The translations under genes and the position numbers were made by a program. Source: Gimesia chilikensis (lineage in GTDB: Bacteria; Planctomycetota; Planctomycetia; Planctomycetales; Planctomycetaceae). Taken from it: a stretch of 64,000 nucleotides of DNA. The first letter of the stretch is position 1, and every line of letters starts with the position of its first letter. Of the stretch, positions 25,623-34,399 are shown in pieces. A model generated the notes under the pieces. That model ran no database searches and was not told the DNA's origin. It was given only the letters and a program-made list of their open reading frames with translations. The stretch spans positions 558,001 to 622,000 of the forward strand of contig NZ_VTSR01000032.1 of NCBI RefSeq assembly GCF_008329715.1, given 5' to 3'.

Positions 25623-26561
25623 TTAATTCTTCTTTGTTTTTTTCGATGATTGATCGATTTTACCTGTTAGCTGATGAATCAGTCTTTTTGTTTCTGATTC
25701 CTTTTTATCCTTCTCAACTTTGGTCAACTTCTCATCTAAAATTAGTTCAATCCCATTCAATAATATCGGAAACATTCTGAGGCATTCACTTTCTGATAGA
25801 TCATGAATTGCTTTGCTCAGTATTCCATACATTTTTTTGTTCTCAACGAGCAACTTTGGTAAATAGTTTTTTAATACATCTATTTGCTCAGTTTTTCGTG
25901 ATTTGAAAAATATTTCTTGGTCTATTGTATCTCCTGATAGGAGTGCTTCTGAAAATGCACCATTGATAAGTTTTTCAAATAGTCTTCGAAGGTATATGCA
26001 CGCACCAATTCCGACACCATGAGCAGAAAGTCCAACTCCTCGTTTTAACTCTGAAAGATCATCTTTGCTTAAGATCTTTTTGTATTTATTTAAACTTGGT
26101 AAATGAAGATCTGCGATAGAGGGGTATTGTCCAATTTTCTGTAACTTTTTGCCGTTGGAAATCGAATTGAAAATCATCAAATGATTCTCATCTCTACTAC
26201 ATTTGAAGATGTTTTGGAAATGATGAGGGAACTCTACATGATTGATCGCTTTTAATGGGTTCGCGCTGTTAATTGTTGGGAAATTGTAATACTCGTTAGG
26301 TTTTAGACGTGAGATATTTATTTCTATTTTTTCAATTCCTCCCTCATGAAAATCTGTGATATATGGGTTGTTGTTTGAGGATGCGGAAAAGATTGACTCT
26401 GAGCCACACTCGATGCAGTATGAATCTATCGTTCCACTAAAGCACTCGATGGCAAGAAACTTCATTGCATCTTCTGCGCTTATTATAGAATCAGAGATGT
26501 CAAAAGAATCATAAAGAGGGACATTAAGAAAATATGCAGATGGTTCAGGAATTGATGACAT
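25623..26561 (-). CDS. Zinc-ribbon protein with DUF4145/HEPN-like C-terminus
   Basis: The 312-aa protein has a split zinc site: Cys49/Cys52 (YCIECGSES) and Cys121/His127 (FKCSRDENHL). The C-terminal half is helical, with GIGACIYLRRLFEKLI and YGILSKAIHDLSESECLRMF followed by ILLNGIELILDEKL, the pattern of DUF4145-like proteins that some annotation files misname as dehydrogenases. The tail is strongly Lys/Glu-rich. DUF4145 proteins often accompany restriction and defence genes. No canonical R-x4-6-H ribonuclease motif stands out. The gene is AT-rich and converges on the DUF6899-like gene, 49 bases apart. Confidence 0.6.
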   Translation of the reverse strand: MSSIPEPSAYFLNVPLYDSFDISDSIISAEDAMKFLAIECFSGTIDSYCIECGSESIFSASSNNNPYITDFHEGGIEKIEINISRLKPNEYYNFPTINSANPLKAINHVEFPHHFQNIFKCSRDENHLMIFNSISNGKKLQKIGQYPSIADLHLPSLNKYKKILSKDDLSELKRGVGLSAHGVGIGACIYLRRLFEKLINGAFSEALLSGDTIDQEIFFKSRKTEQIDVLKNYLPKLLVENKKMYGILSKAIHDLSESECLRMFPILLNGIELILDEKLTKVEKDKKESETKRLIHQLTGKIDQSSKKTKKN

Positions 26562-26717
26562 TCTTATATTTCCAAATATGAATAGATGGAAGCCTAAATC
26601 TAAGTCTGCTTCTTACGTTAGCTGCCAAGTGTTGAATAGGCAATACTGTTGATCGTTGATACGTGATGCCTTCATGCTTCGCTCGATGAATCGTTTATTT
26701 CATTGAATCAAACAGCC

Positions 26718-27038
26718 TCAATCCTCCTTCGCCGGGAAGCCTCGGCCGGTGAGCCAGTTGTTTTCTGTGATGAGCTGGCGGAGGGTGGCTTTGATGGAGT
26801 CGATGGTGAACTCTTTGACGATCAGGTCGGGGCCGTGGGCGACTTTATTGTTGAACCAGAACAGCTCCGTGGGGCGGCGGTTGAACCGGGCTTCGCTCCA
26901 GATGTTGAGGCCGATGCGATCGCCGTTTTCGAATTTGATGATCGCGTTGCAGAACTGATCTTCCACGTCCTCTTTCCAGGTGCCGTCTGTGATGGCTTCC
27001 AGTTCTACCCAGATCTCAAAGGGCCCGTGTTGTGACAT
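26718..27038 (-). CDS. Small protein of unknown family, tandem copy A
   Basis: The 106-aa protein reads SQHGPFEIWVELEAITDGTW, EDQFCNAIIKFENGDRIGLN, IWSEARFNRRPTELFWFNNK and VKEFTIDSIKATLRQLITEN. It is roughly 80% identical to the protein encoded directly upstream at 27066, with the same ribosome site (CAGGAGCAGAACC). No domain is recognised; the mix of strands and one long helix suggests a small alpha/beta fold. GC content returns to the genomic level here, unlike the AT-rich genes just downstream. A recent tandem duplication is the simplest explanation. Confidence 0.65.
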   Translation of the reverse strand: MSQHGPFEIWVELEAITDGTWKEDVEDQFCNAIIKFENGDRIGLNIWSEARFNRRPTELFWFNNKVAHGPDLIVKEFTIDSIKATLRQLITENNWLTGRGFPAKED

Positions 27039-27065
27039 GGTTCTGCTCCTGCTGTTGTCCTGTGT

Positions 27066-27422
27066 TCAGCCAGCGACTTGCGTTTCGTGAGTGAAATTAT
27101 CTGATTCATCATTAGCTGGAAAGCCGCGGCCGATGAGCCAGTTATCTTCTGTGATGAGCTGGCTGAGGGTCGCTTTGATGGACTCGATGGAAAAGTCTTT
27201 GATGATCAAGTCGGGGCCATCAGCAATTTTGTTGTCATACCAGAACAGTTCTGTGGGGCAGCGGTTGAACAGGGCTTCGCTCCAGATGTTGAGGCCGATG
27301 CGGTCGCCGTTTTCGTATTCGATGATCGCGTTGCAGTATTGATCTTCCACGTCCTCTTTCCAGGTGCCGTCTGTGATGGCTTCCAGTTCTACCCAGATTT
27401 CGAAGGGCCCGTGTTGTGACAT
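27066..27422 (-). CDS. Small protein of unknown family, tandem copy B
   Basis: The 118-aa protein is the upstream twin of the gene at 26718: SQHGPFEIWVELEAITDGTW is identical, and the rest differs by scattered substitutions (EYENGDRIGLNIWSEALFNR, IKDFSIESIKATLSQLITED). It has an extra C-terminal tail (DNFTHETQVAG). An ATG at 27467 would add 15 residues, but the ATG at 27422 aligns with copy A and with its CAGGAGCAGAACC ribosome site. The two genes are 27 bases apart, in the same direction. Two copies may allow divergence of partner specificity; function unknown. Confidence 0.65.
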   Translation of the reverse strand: MSQHGPFEIWVELEAITDGTWKEDVEDQYCNAIIEYENGDRIGLNIWSEALFNRCPTELFWYDNKIADGPDLIIKDFSIESIKATLSQLITEDNWLIGRGFPANDESDNFTHETQVAG

Positions 27423-27613
27423 GGTTCTGCTCCTGCTGTTGTCTTGTGCTTTGCCTGCTTGCTTCAATGTAACAGCACCGCTGGTGTTTTTGAATCGTTG
27501 AGTGGGGGATTGTGCCGGGGTTTAGGTTTCTGGGGCTCCTGCCCGGTTTGGTTGGGGCTGATTTTGTTCTGGGGGACGGGTTTTTCATGGTGAGGTGTTT
27601 TGGCTGGTGGTTT

Positions 27614-27732
27614 GTTTGTTACCGGCGGCTGGGGCGTTGCCGCTCAGGGTTGGTGGGGGCTCTGTTGTGCCATTGGGGGGATGAGTTGGTGGGGTGTCGC
27701 CAGGCGGGCGGACACATGGGTCCGCCCCTACT
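27614..27732 (+). repeat. Direct repeat copy 1 with terminal palindrome
   Basis: It begins GTTTGTTACCGGCGGCTGGG and ends in the hairpin GGGCGGAC-ACATGG-GTCCGCCC followed by CTAC. The second copy at 28127-28244 is about 85-90% identical. Confidence 0.8.
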
Positions 27733-27935
27733 TTGATCTCTACTGCGGTCGGTGTGTCAGAATTTTTGTTCGTTGGCTGGGGTTGGTTTTGGGGGGTGAC
27801 CTGGGCTGGTTGTGGTATTTACAGGTGGATGGATGCTGGCTGGTGCTTTGTTTTCAGCTCCCCTGCTCTGTGCCGATCTGTATGATTTTCTGGTTCGTGT
27901 TGGTGCGGACCGGTTGTTCTCTGGCTCGTTGTCGG

Positions 27936-27968
27936 GTAGGGGCGGACCCATGTGTCCGCCCGCCTGGC
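27936..27968 (-). repeat. Inverted copy of the 33-base palindromic core
   Basis: It is the exact reverse complement of 27699-27731 (core GGGCGGACACATGGGTCCGC), so the region contains both orientations, as REP/BIME-type elements do. Confidence 0.85.
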
Positions 27969-28126
27969 GGGGAGCGCAGGTTCCTGTTCGGCTGCATGGG
28001 GCTGCAGGATCAGGTTCGTGCTTCAAGACTTGATGTTCGTCGCGCTTGCGGGTGGACACGCGGGGCCACCCCTGCAATTGAGAAGTTGGTCTGGTCACGG
28101 AGGATTTCGTTGTCTGTTGTGGAGTC

Positions 28127-28244
28127 GTTTACCGGCGGCTGGGGCCTTGCCGCTCAAGGTTGGTGTGCGGGCTCTGTTGTGCCATTGGGGGGAATGAACT
28201 GGTGGGGAGTCGCGCGGCGGGCGGACACGTGGGTCCGCCCCTAC
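28127..28244 (+). repeat. Direct repeat copy 2 with terminal palindrome
   Basis: It matches 27614-27732, from ACCGGCGGCTGGGG to GGGTCCGCCCCTAC, with scattered changes. A 40-base remnant of the left part occurs again at 28372-28412. Confidence 0.8.
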
Positions 28245-28530
28245 GTGAATTGTATTGAATGCTGTTTAAGGATCCTTCCTCTGCACTGTTGGTTTCCTGC
28301 TCGCTGCGCTCGGCCCGAATTACATTCGGGCCTACCCGTTATTCATGGAGGAGTTTTGCTGATGCTTTGGTTGTTTCCGGCGGCTGGCGTCGTGCCGCTC
28401 ATGGGTTGGTTTGATTGTGTGGATGGCTGGAGCGGGTTACTGCGCCCGGTTGTTGCTGCGGATCTCATCATCGTTGGGGGTTCCGTTGATGGGGGTTATC
28501 TTCTGGATGGGCGTGGGGGAGTCAAGACAA

Positions 28531-28618
28531 AATTTTGTCCCGATGTGGCCGGATTTTGTCCTGGTGTGGCGTGGAATTTGTCCTGGTCCGGCCGGAATCT
28601 GTCCGCCTGTGTCCGGGG
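28531..28618 (+). repeat. Degenerate 22-base tandem repeat, four units
   Basis: Units follow the pattern AATTTGTCCTGGTGTGGCCG with substitutions, at 28531, 28553, 28575 and 28596. None is coding. Confidence 0.7.
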
Positions 28619-28838
28619 AACATCGGGCACTGGTGCGCTGTGGTCAGGTGGAGATGTGGTGAAAACCGGTGGCTGTTCAGGTGGGGCTAAGGCACTGGTG
28701 GAGCTTGTGCCGGTGCTCAGACAGGTGTCTCGCGCGCGAGCCAGATTTCAAACAACATACGGATCGGCGGGCGCGGTTCCAGTCCAGTTTGTGCAGTGCG
28801 CAGCGGTTTTCAGTTCCGGGTCTTCAGGTGAAAACGCT

Positions 28839-30215
28839 TCAGTCCTTGAGGCGGATCGTGACGCTGGCGGCGTGGGCGGTGAGGCCTTCCTTTTCGGCCA
28901 GCAGCGTGATGCCGGGGGCGTCGCTTTGCAGACCCTCCTGGTTGTAGTAGATCACCGAGGAGCGTTTGAGGAAGTCGATCGAACAGAGGCCGTTGGCGAA
29001 GCGGGCGGTGCCTCCGGTGGGGAGCACGTGCGACGGGCCGGCGTAGTAGTCGCCGGTCGCGACGGGAGTAAAATGTCCCATGAAGATGGCGCCGGCGTTC
29101 TGGATTTTGGCGAGCTGCTGATCGGGGTCTGCGGTCGAGATGTGCAGGTGCTCGGGGGCCAGCAGGTCGGTGTAGCGGGCGGCTTCGTCTTCGTCGCGGG
29201 CGAGGATCAGCGCGCCGTAGTCGAGCAGACTCTGGCGGGCGAGGTCGCCGCGCGGGAGTTCATTGAGCTGGTTGATCAGCGCGGTGCGGACGGCTTCGAT
29301 CAGCGGTGCGTGCCAGGTGATGAGGACGCCGGACCCGGGGCTGTGCTCGGCCTGAGAAATGAGATCGCTGGCGACAAACTCGGGGTTGGCGGTTTCGTCG
29401 GCGAGGACGATGACTTCACTGGGGCCGGCGATGCTGTCGATATCGACTTCACCGAAGACGTGACGTTTGGCGAGGGCCACGAACAGGTTGCCGGGGCCGA
29501 CGATTTTGTCGACGCGTTCCATGCCTTCCACGCCGTACGCGAGGGCGGCTACCGCCTGGGCGCCGCCGACACGGTAGATTTCGGTGATGCCCAGTTCCTG
29601 ACAGGCGGCGAGGATGTCGGTGTTATAGCCCCCGAAATCGGTGGGGGGCACGACGACGACGATCTCTTTCACGCCTGCGGTCTGTGCGGGGACCGCGGTC
29701 ATCAGCAGGGTCGAAGGATACGCGGCGGCGCCGCCGGGAATACAGACACCGACCCGTTTGAGGGGGAGGTACCGCTGGCGGAGTTCGACGCGGGACTCCC
29801 CTGCCTCGCGGAGGACTTTGACGTCGTCCGGCAGCAGAGCCGACTGGAACTCGATGATGTTCTCACGAATGCGACGCAGCGTAGCGAGGTACTCGGGGTC
29901 GGCCTTCGCGTGGGCTTCCTGGAGTTCCTCAGCCGAGACACGCATGGTCTCGGGGGTGAGCTGCTTGCGATCGAGCTTTTCCGAGTAATCGAGGAGTGCG
30001 TCGAGGCCTTTGTCGCGGACATCGTTACAGATCCGTTCGACGACCTCCTGCGGAGAGAGAGGTTCGCCGAACAGTTCGATGGTCCGCTGACGACCGGCTT
30101 CGGAGACGACGTTGCCGCGGGGGCTCAGCTTCTCACGGAGTTCGCTGAAAAGTGCGGTGGCATCGTCGCGGGTGCAGTCGATGGTCGTGATATCAAGATC
30201 GCTGTGCTGTGTCAT
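28839..30215 (-). CDS. hisD: Histidinol dehydrogenase
   Basis: This 458-aa enzyme carries out the last two oxidations of histidine synthesis, L-histidinol to L-histidine with NAD. Signature motifs are all present: LKRVGVCIPGGAAAYPSTLL, RVGGAQAVAALAYGVEGM, KIVGPGNLFVALAKR, DSIAGPSEVIVLADE, the zinc ligands in SQAEHSPGS, EHLHI, and GDYYAGPSHVLPTGGTARF. The length is slightly above the usual 430 because of an N-terminal extension. It lies 18 bases downstream of glyA on the same strand, so the two are co-transcribed; no other his genes are in the window. Confidence 0.95.
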   Translation of the reverse strand: MTQHSDLDITTIDCTRDDATALFSELREKLSPRGNVVSEAGRQRTIELFGEPLSPQEVVERICNDVRDKGLDALLDYSEKLDRKQLTPETMRVSAEELQEAHAKADPEYLATLRRIRENIIEFQSALLPDDVKVLREAGESRVELRQRYLPLKRVGVCIPGGAAAYPSTLLMTAVPAQTAGVKEIVVVVPPTDFGGYNTDILAACQELGITEIYRVGGAQAVAALAYGVEGMERVDKIVGPGNLFVALAKRHVFGEVDIDSIAGPSEVIVLADETANPEFVASDLISQAEHSPGSGVLITWHAPLIEAVRTALINQLNELPRGDLARQSLLDYGALILARDEDEAARYTDLLAPEHLHISTADPDQQLAKIQNAGAIFMGHFTPVATGDYYAGPSHVLPTGGTARFANGLCSIDFLKRSSVIYYNQEGLQSDAPGITLLAEKEGLTAHAASVTIRLKD

Positions 30216-30233
30216 GAGTCAGAGTTCTGTCTG

Positions 30234-31475
30234 TTACGCGATGCCGGGCACGGGGAAGTTCTGAGCGAATTCCTCGATTTCCCCTTTGACGGCACTGATG
30301 GTCGCTTCGTCTTCGGGGGCGCCGAGGACTTTGAGGATCCAGGCACCGACCTTTTTCATCTCGTCTTCTTTCATGCCGCGCGTGGTGAGTGCGGCGGTCC
30401 CGATGCGAATCCCGCTGGGATCGAGGGGCTTGCGCTGGTCGTAGGGGATCATGTTTTTGTTGACGGTGATGCCGGCCTTGTCGAGGGCTTCTTCAGCGAT
30501 TTTACCAGCGAGGCCGATGGAGGTGACGTCGCAGAGCATCAGGTGGTTGTCGGTTCCGCCGGACGCGAGCTTGATGCCGCCGGCCATCAGGGCATCGGCG
30601 AGGGTCTTCGCGTTGGCGACGATCTGCCGGGCGTAGGCTTTGAAGTCGTCGGTAGCGGCTTCTTTGAAGCAGACGGCTTTACCGGCGATGACGTGTTCCA
30701 GCGGTCCCCCCTGGATACCCGGGAAGACTTCGCGGTTGAGGTCTTTGGCGTACTTCTTCTTCATGAGGACGAAGCCGGACCGGGGTCCACGGAGTGTTTT
30801 GTGGGTGGTGGAGGTGACGAAGTCGGCGACTTCAACCGGGTTGTTGTGCACGCCACCAGCGACGAGGCCGGAATAGTGAGCCATGTCGACCATCAGGACG
30901 GCACCGACTTCAGCGGCGATTTCTGCGAACTTGGGGTGATCGATTTCGCGGGGGTATGCGGAGGCACCGGCTATGATCATTTTGGGTTTGTGTTCGCGGG
31001 CCAGTTTGGCGACCTGATCGTAGTCGATCTGGTGATTGTCTTCCCGTACGCCGTAAGGGACGGGGTTATAGAGCGAACCAGAGAAGTTGAGGCTCATGCC
31101 GTGGGTGAGGTGACCGCCGTGTGCGAGGTCCATCGCCAGGAAGGTGTCGCCTGGTTTGAGGACGGTGAAGTAGACGGACATGTTGGCCTGGGAACCGGAG
31201 TGCGGCTGGACGTTGGCGTATTCGGCACCGAAGAGGCTGCAGGCCCGGTCGCGGGCGATGTTTTCGATGACGTCGACGTTTTCACAACCGCCGTAGTAAC
31301 GACGTCCGGGGAGGCCTTCGGCGTATTTGTTCGTGAGGATCGAGCCGGCTGCTTCCATGATCGAAGCACTGGTGTAATTTTCAGAGGCGATGAGTTCCAG
31401 ACCGTCTTTCTGACGTTTGGCTTCAGCCTGAATCAGGTTCCAGATTTCGGGGTCATTCGACTCGAGCACGGACAT
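30234..31475 (-). CDS. glyA: Serine hydroxymethyltransferase
   Basis: The 413-aa PLP enzyme interconverts serine and glycine and loads tetrahydrofolate with one-carbon units. Motifs: [75 protein letters not shown], and the PLP lysine in [12 protein letters not shown]. The ATG at 31475 is preceded by GGGAG at good distance and starts at the family's normal N-terminus; an ATG at 31505 would add ten residues. hisD follows after 18 bases. Confidence 0.95.
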   Translation of the reverse strand: MSVLESNDPEIWNLIQAEAKRQKDGLELIASENYTSASIMEAAGSILTNKYAEGLPGRRYYGGCENVDVIENIARDRACSLFGAEYANVQPHSGSQANMSVYFTVLKPGDTFLAMDLAHGGHLTHGMSLNFSGSLYNPVPYGVREDNHQIDYDQVAKLAREHKPKMIIAGASAYPREIDHPKFAEIAAEVGAVLMVDMAHYSGLVAGGVHNNPVEVADFVTSTTHKTLRGPRSGFVLMKKKYAKDLNREVFPGIQGGPLEHVIAGKAVCFKEAATDDFKAYARQIVANAKTLADALMAGGIKLASGGTDNHLMLCDVTSIGLAGKIAEEALDKAGITVNKNMIPYDQRKPLDPSGIRIGTAALTTRGMKEDEMKKVGAWILKVLGAPEDEATISAVKGEIEEFAQNFPVPGIA

Positions 31476-31686
31476 TCCAATCAACTCCCATGGATGTATT
31501 GTCAAAATTCGGGGTACAAACAGTACCCTGAGCAGGAAAAAGACTTATTTTGCTCCCTTATAATGAAGGATCGGCCTGAAAGCTACCCAACGGATTCGCG
31601 TATCAGTATCCTCAAGGAAAGTTTACCTCCTGGGGGTATGATATTTTGAAACTCGCATCTGATAACCCCCTTTTTTCTCGATATTT

Positions 31687-32982
31687 ATGAAGAAATTCTG
31701 TATTACTGAGACTATGGCTGAGACAGAAGAAGAACAACCTGATCAACTGCTGCAGGGCTCGCCGGCGCTACAGGGAGAGCGTGTGGTTTTTACCGGTACG
31801 CTCGCCTCCATGACACACCACAAGGCGTGGGAGTTCGTCGAGCAGCACGGCGGTCAGGCGGCCCAGCATGTGAGTCGTTCGACGACGCTGCTGGTGGTGG
31901 GTGAAGAGGGCTGGCCGCTGGAAGCGGACGGTTCGCCTTCCGTTAATCTGAGCCAGGCCCAGGAACTGATTCAGGAAGGGACGCCGATCCGGATCATCAA
32001 GGAATCGGACTGGCTGGCGCTGATCGAACTCCGCGATCCCGGCGTGAATATGGATCAGCTTTATACACCCGCGATGCTGACACAGATGCTGAATATCCCG
32101 GTGGGGACCATCCGCAGATGGGAACGCCAGGGACTGATTAAGCCGGTGCGGAAGATTTTCCGACTCCCCTACTTTTCCTTCCAGGAAGTGGCGAGCGTGC
32201 GGAGACTGTCGCAGCTGTTGGAATCGGGCGTGCATCCGCGGGAGCTGGAAGAAAGCCTGCAGCACCTGGGGAAGGTCTTCAACGAGATCGATGCCCCGCT
32301 CTCGCAGCTGACGCTGCTGTCACAGGACGCACAGCTGCTGCTGAAAGATGAGCGGGGTCTGATCGATCCCAAACAGGGACAGCGGGTGTTCGACTTTGGT
32401 ACGGAAGAGACCGAAGTTCCCGAGCTGGCGGGCGAAGAGGAGTTCGAGGGGACGATTGAGTTCACCGAGCACCTGAAGACGCCCGAGGTGAAGGACCGGA
32501 GTGCGGAAGAATGGTTCCAGGAAGGCTGCCAGTACCTGGACGCGGGAGAAGCGAAGCCTGCGATCGAGGCGTTCCGACTGTCACTGCTGGGGCAACCCGA
32601 TGTGCCGGAAACGCATCTGCATCTGGCCGAGGCGCTGTATCTGAAGGGAAACACGGAGGGAGCGCTCGAGCGGTATTACGTGGCGGTGGAGTGGGATCAC
32701 GATTACATCGAAGCGTGGACGCAGCTGGGTTGTCTGCATAACGAGCTGGGCGATCCCGAAGCGGCGCTGCAGGCGTTTGAGATCGCGCTGCAGGTTCACC
32801 CCGACTATCCCGACGCGCATCTGCATACCGCGGAAGTTTTGCACCAGTTGAACCGCGTGGAAGAAGCGGTGCCTCACTGGAAGATTTATCTCGAATTCGA
32901 CGAAATGGGCCCCTGGGCGGATATGGCACGGCAGCGGCTGGAGGAATTCGAAGACGACGATGAGGACCTGACGTTCCCCTGA
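31687..32982 (+). CDS. BRCT - MerR-type HTH - TPR fusion protein
   Basis: The 431-aa protein has three parts. Residues about 26-105 look like a BRCT domain of the NAD-ligase type (LQGERVVFTGTLASMTHHKA, GGQAAQHVSRSTTLLVVGEE). Residues about 124-195 are a MerR winged helix (YTPAMLTQMLNIPVGTIRRW, ERQGLIKPVRKIFRLPYFSF, VASVRRLSQLLESGVHPREL). Residues about 270-415 are TPR units (AEEWFQEGCQYLDAGEAKPA, HLHLAEALYLKGNTEGALER and two more). A DNA-binding regulator or DNA-damage adaptor is inferred. Start is uncertain: neither 31687 nor the ATG at 31714 has a clear ribosome site. Confidence 0.75.
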   Translation: MKKFCITETMAETEEEQPDQLLQGSPALQGERVVFTGTLASMTHHKAWEFVEQHGGQAAQHVSRSTTLLVVGEEGWPLEADGSPSVNLSQAQELIQEGTPIRIIKESDWLALIELRDPGVNMDQLYTPAMLTQMLNIPVGTIRRWERQGLIKPVRKIFRLPYFSFQEVASVRRLSQLLESGVHPRELEESLQHLGKVFNEIDAPLSQLTLLSQDAQLLLKDERGLIDPKQGQRVFDFGTEETEVPELAGEEEFEGTIEFTEHLKTPEVKDRSAEEWFQEGCQYLDAGEAKPAIEAFRLSLLGQPDVPETHLHLAEALYLKGNTEGALERYYVAVEWDHDYIEAWTQLGCLHNELGDPEAALQAFEIALQVHPDYPDAHLHTAEVLHQLNRVEEAVPHWKIYLEFDEMGPWADMARQRLEEFEDDDEDLTFP

Positions 32983-33151
32983 CGCGGTGGTGATAGCGAA
33001 ACGACAGTACAGACTGGACTTGTCGCTGCTGCGCCGATCGGGAAAATCGTGTCTGGTTCGGGAGTCCTCTGGCTTGCTTCCCGGTCGCCCGCAGAGTATG
33101 TTGTTATTTTGACGCCAAAATAAAACTTCTGCAGATGGGAAACCGAACCGG

Positions 33152-34330
33152 ATGAAAATCGAACGCATCGAGACACTGGTGTGTCACGCCCGGATGAGAA
33201 ACTGGGTGTTTGTGAAAGTGATCACCGATCAGCCTGGACTGTTCGGCTGGGGTGAAGCGACACTGGAGTGGCACACGCGGGGGATCGTGGGGACGATCGA
33301 GGATCTGTCCCAGCTGTTGATCGGCGAAGATCCCCGGCGGGTGGAATATCTGTGGCAGATGATGTGGCGCCAGCACTTCTGGCACGGGAGTGGCGTCACG
33401 CGGTCGACGGCGATTGCCGGGATCGATCTGGCGTTGTGGGACATCCTGGGGAAGATTCACGGGGTGCCCTGTCATCAGTTGTGGGGCGGCCCGGTGCGGG
33501 ATTACATCCGGCTGTACTGTCATCTGGGTGGCGGCAATATGGAGTCGTTCTACCAGACGTCGACCGACAATGCGGCCCAGTTCGCAGAGTTGGCGCAACA
33601 GGCGGTGGCGGACGGGTTCACGGCGTTCAAGTCGATGGCGGTGCCACCCACGATGCCGATTGAAGGTCTGAAGCCTGTCAAAGCGGCCGATGACTGTGTC
33701 GCAGCGATGCGGGAAGCGGTGGGAGACGAGATTGACATCATGGTCGACTGCCATGCCCGCCCTTCACCGGCGATGGGGCTGCAGTTCGCGCAGGCGTTGG
33801 ATCCGTATGGACTGTATTTCTTCGAGGAGCCGTGCTGGCCGGAATCGATCGAGAGCCTGGCGCGGATCAACGCGGCGGTGACGACACCGATCGCGACGGG
33901 AGAGCGTTTGACGCATCTGGCGGCGTTCCGGGATCTGTTCGAGAAACGGGGCTGCGAGATCTGTCAGCTGGACCTGACTCATTGTGGTGGGTTCACGGAA
34001 GCGCGGCGGATCGCAGCGCTGGCAGACGCGCACCGGATCGCGTTGGCGCCGCATAATCCACAAGGGCCGGTGAGTACGGCGGCGTCGCTGGAATTTGGAT
34101 TTTCGCAGCCGAGCTACATCATCTGTGAGTCGGTGCACGAAGACGTGCCCTGGCGTCAGGATGTGGTTGAGGAAGGTTTCGAGATCGATCCTGCGACGCG
34201 AACAGTGAAGCCGAACACGAAGCCGGGCCTGGGGATTTCGATCAACGAGGATGAGGTCAAAAAGCATCCGTTCGAACAGGAAACGGTGCAGCGAGTCTTC
34301 TACCAGGACGGGGCCATCGGCGACTGGTAA
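33152..34330 (+). CDS. Enolase-superfamily sugar-acid dehydratase (galactonate dehydratase-like)
   Basis: The 392-aa protein is a mandelate-racemase-type enzyme. The three metal ligands are Asp199 (IMVDCHARP), Glu225 (YFFEEPCWP) and Glu251 (IATGERLTH), evenly 26 residues apart; His301 in [10 protein letters not shown] is the general base or acid of the D-galactonate/D-gluconate dehydratase group. [20 protein letters not shown] is also typical. It would turn an aldonic acid into a 2-keto-3-deoxy acid in the cytosol. It heads a four-gene operon with an aldolase-like protein and an MFS acid transporter, which fits that chemistry. Confidence 0.88.
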   Translation: MKIERIETLVCHARMRNWVFVKVITDQPGLFGWGEATLEWHTRGIVGTIEDLSQLLIGEDPRRVEYLWQMMWRQHFWHGSGVTRSTAIAGIDLALWDILGKIHGVPCHQLWGGPVRDYIRLYCHLGGGNMESFYQTSTDNAAQFAELAQQAVADGFTAFKSMAVPPTMPIEGLKPVKAADDCVAAMREAVGDEIDIMVDCHARPSPAMGLQFAQALDPYGLYFFEEPCWPESIESLARINAAVTTPIATGERLTHLAAFRDLFEKRGCEICQLDLTHCGGFTEARRIAALADAHRIALAPHNPQGPVSTAASLEFGFSQPSYIICESVHEDVPWRQDVVEEGFEIDPATRTVKPNTKPGLGISINEDEVKKHPFEQETVQRVFYQDGAIGDW

Positions 34331-34399
34331 GCCAAAGCAGGTCAAGACAGCGGACGATTCAAACTGGCAGCAGCGCTCCATCGGAAAGCGGAGGCGAAG

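Larger units (their letters stand above)
27423..28838. other. Gene-free, repeat-rich intergenic region, 1.4 kb
   Basis: Nothing here reads as a protein in a convincing way. It is G/T-rich on the plus strand and made of repeated pieces: a 119-base direct repeat (27614 and 28127, with a shorter third copy at 28372), several copies of a palindromic 33-base core, a separate palindrome near 28312-28335, and a 22-base tandem repeat at 28531. It separates the accessory cluster from hisD-glyA. Confidence 0.7.

Noticed and set aside
27423..28838. A CRISPR array
   Set aside because: Repeats are few, unevenly spaced, palindromic and partly inverted, with no constant spacer length and no cas gene nearby.
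27600..31649. An open frame of 1349 codons on the plus strand
   Set aside because: It runs antisense through hisD and glyA and through the repeat patch. Codon bias in those two genes keeps the opposite frame free of stops. It has no ribosome site or recognisable domain.
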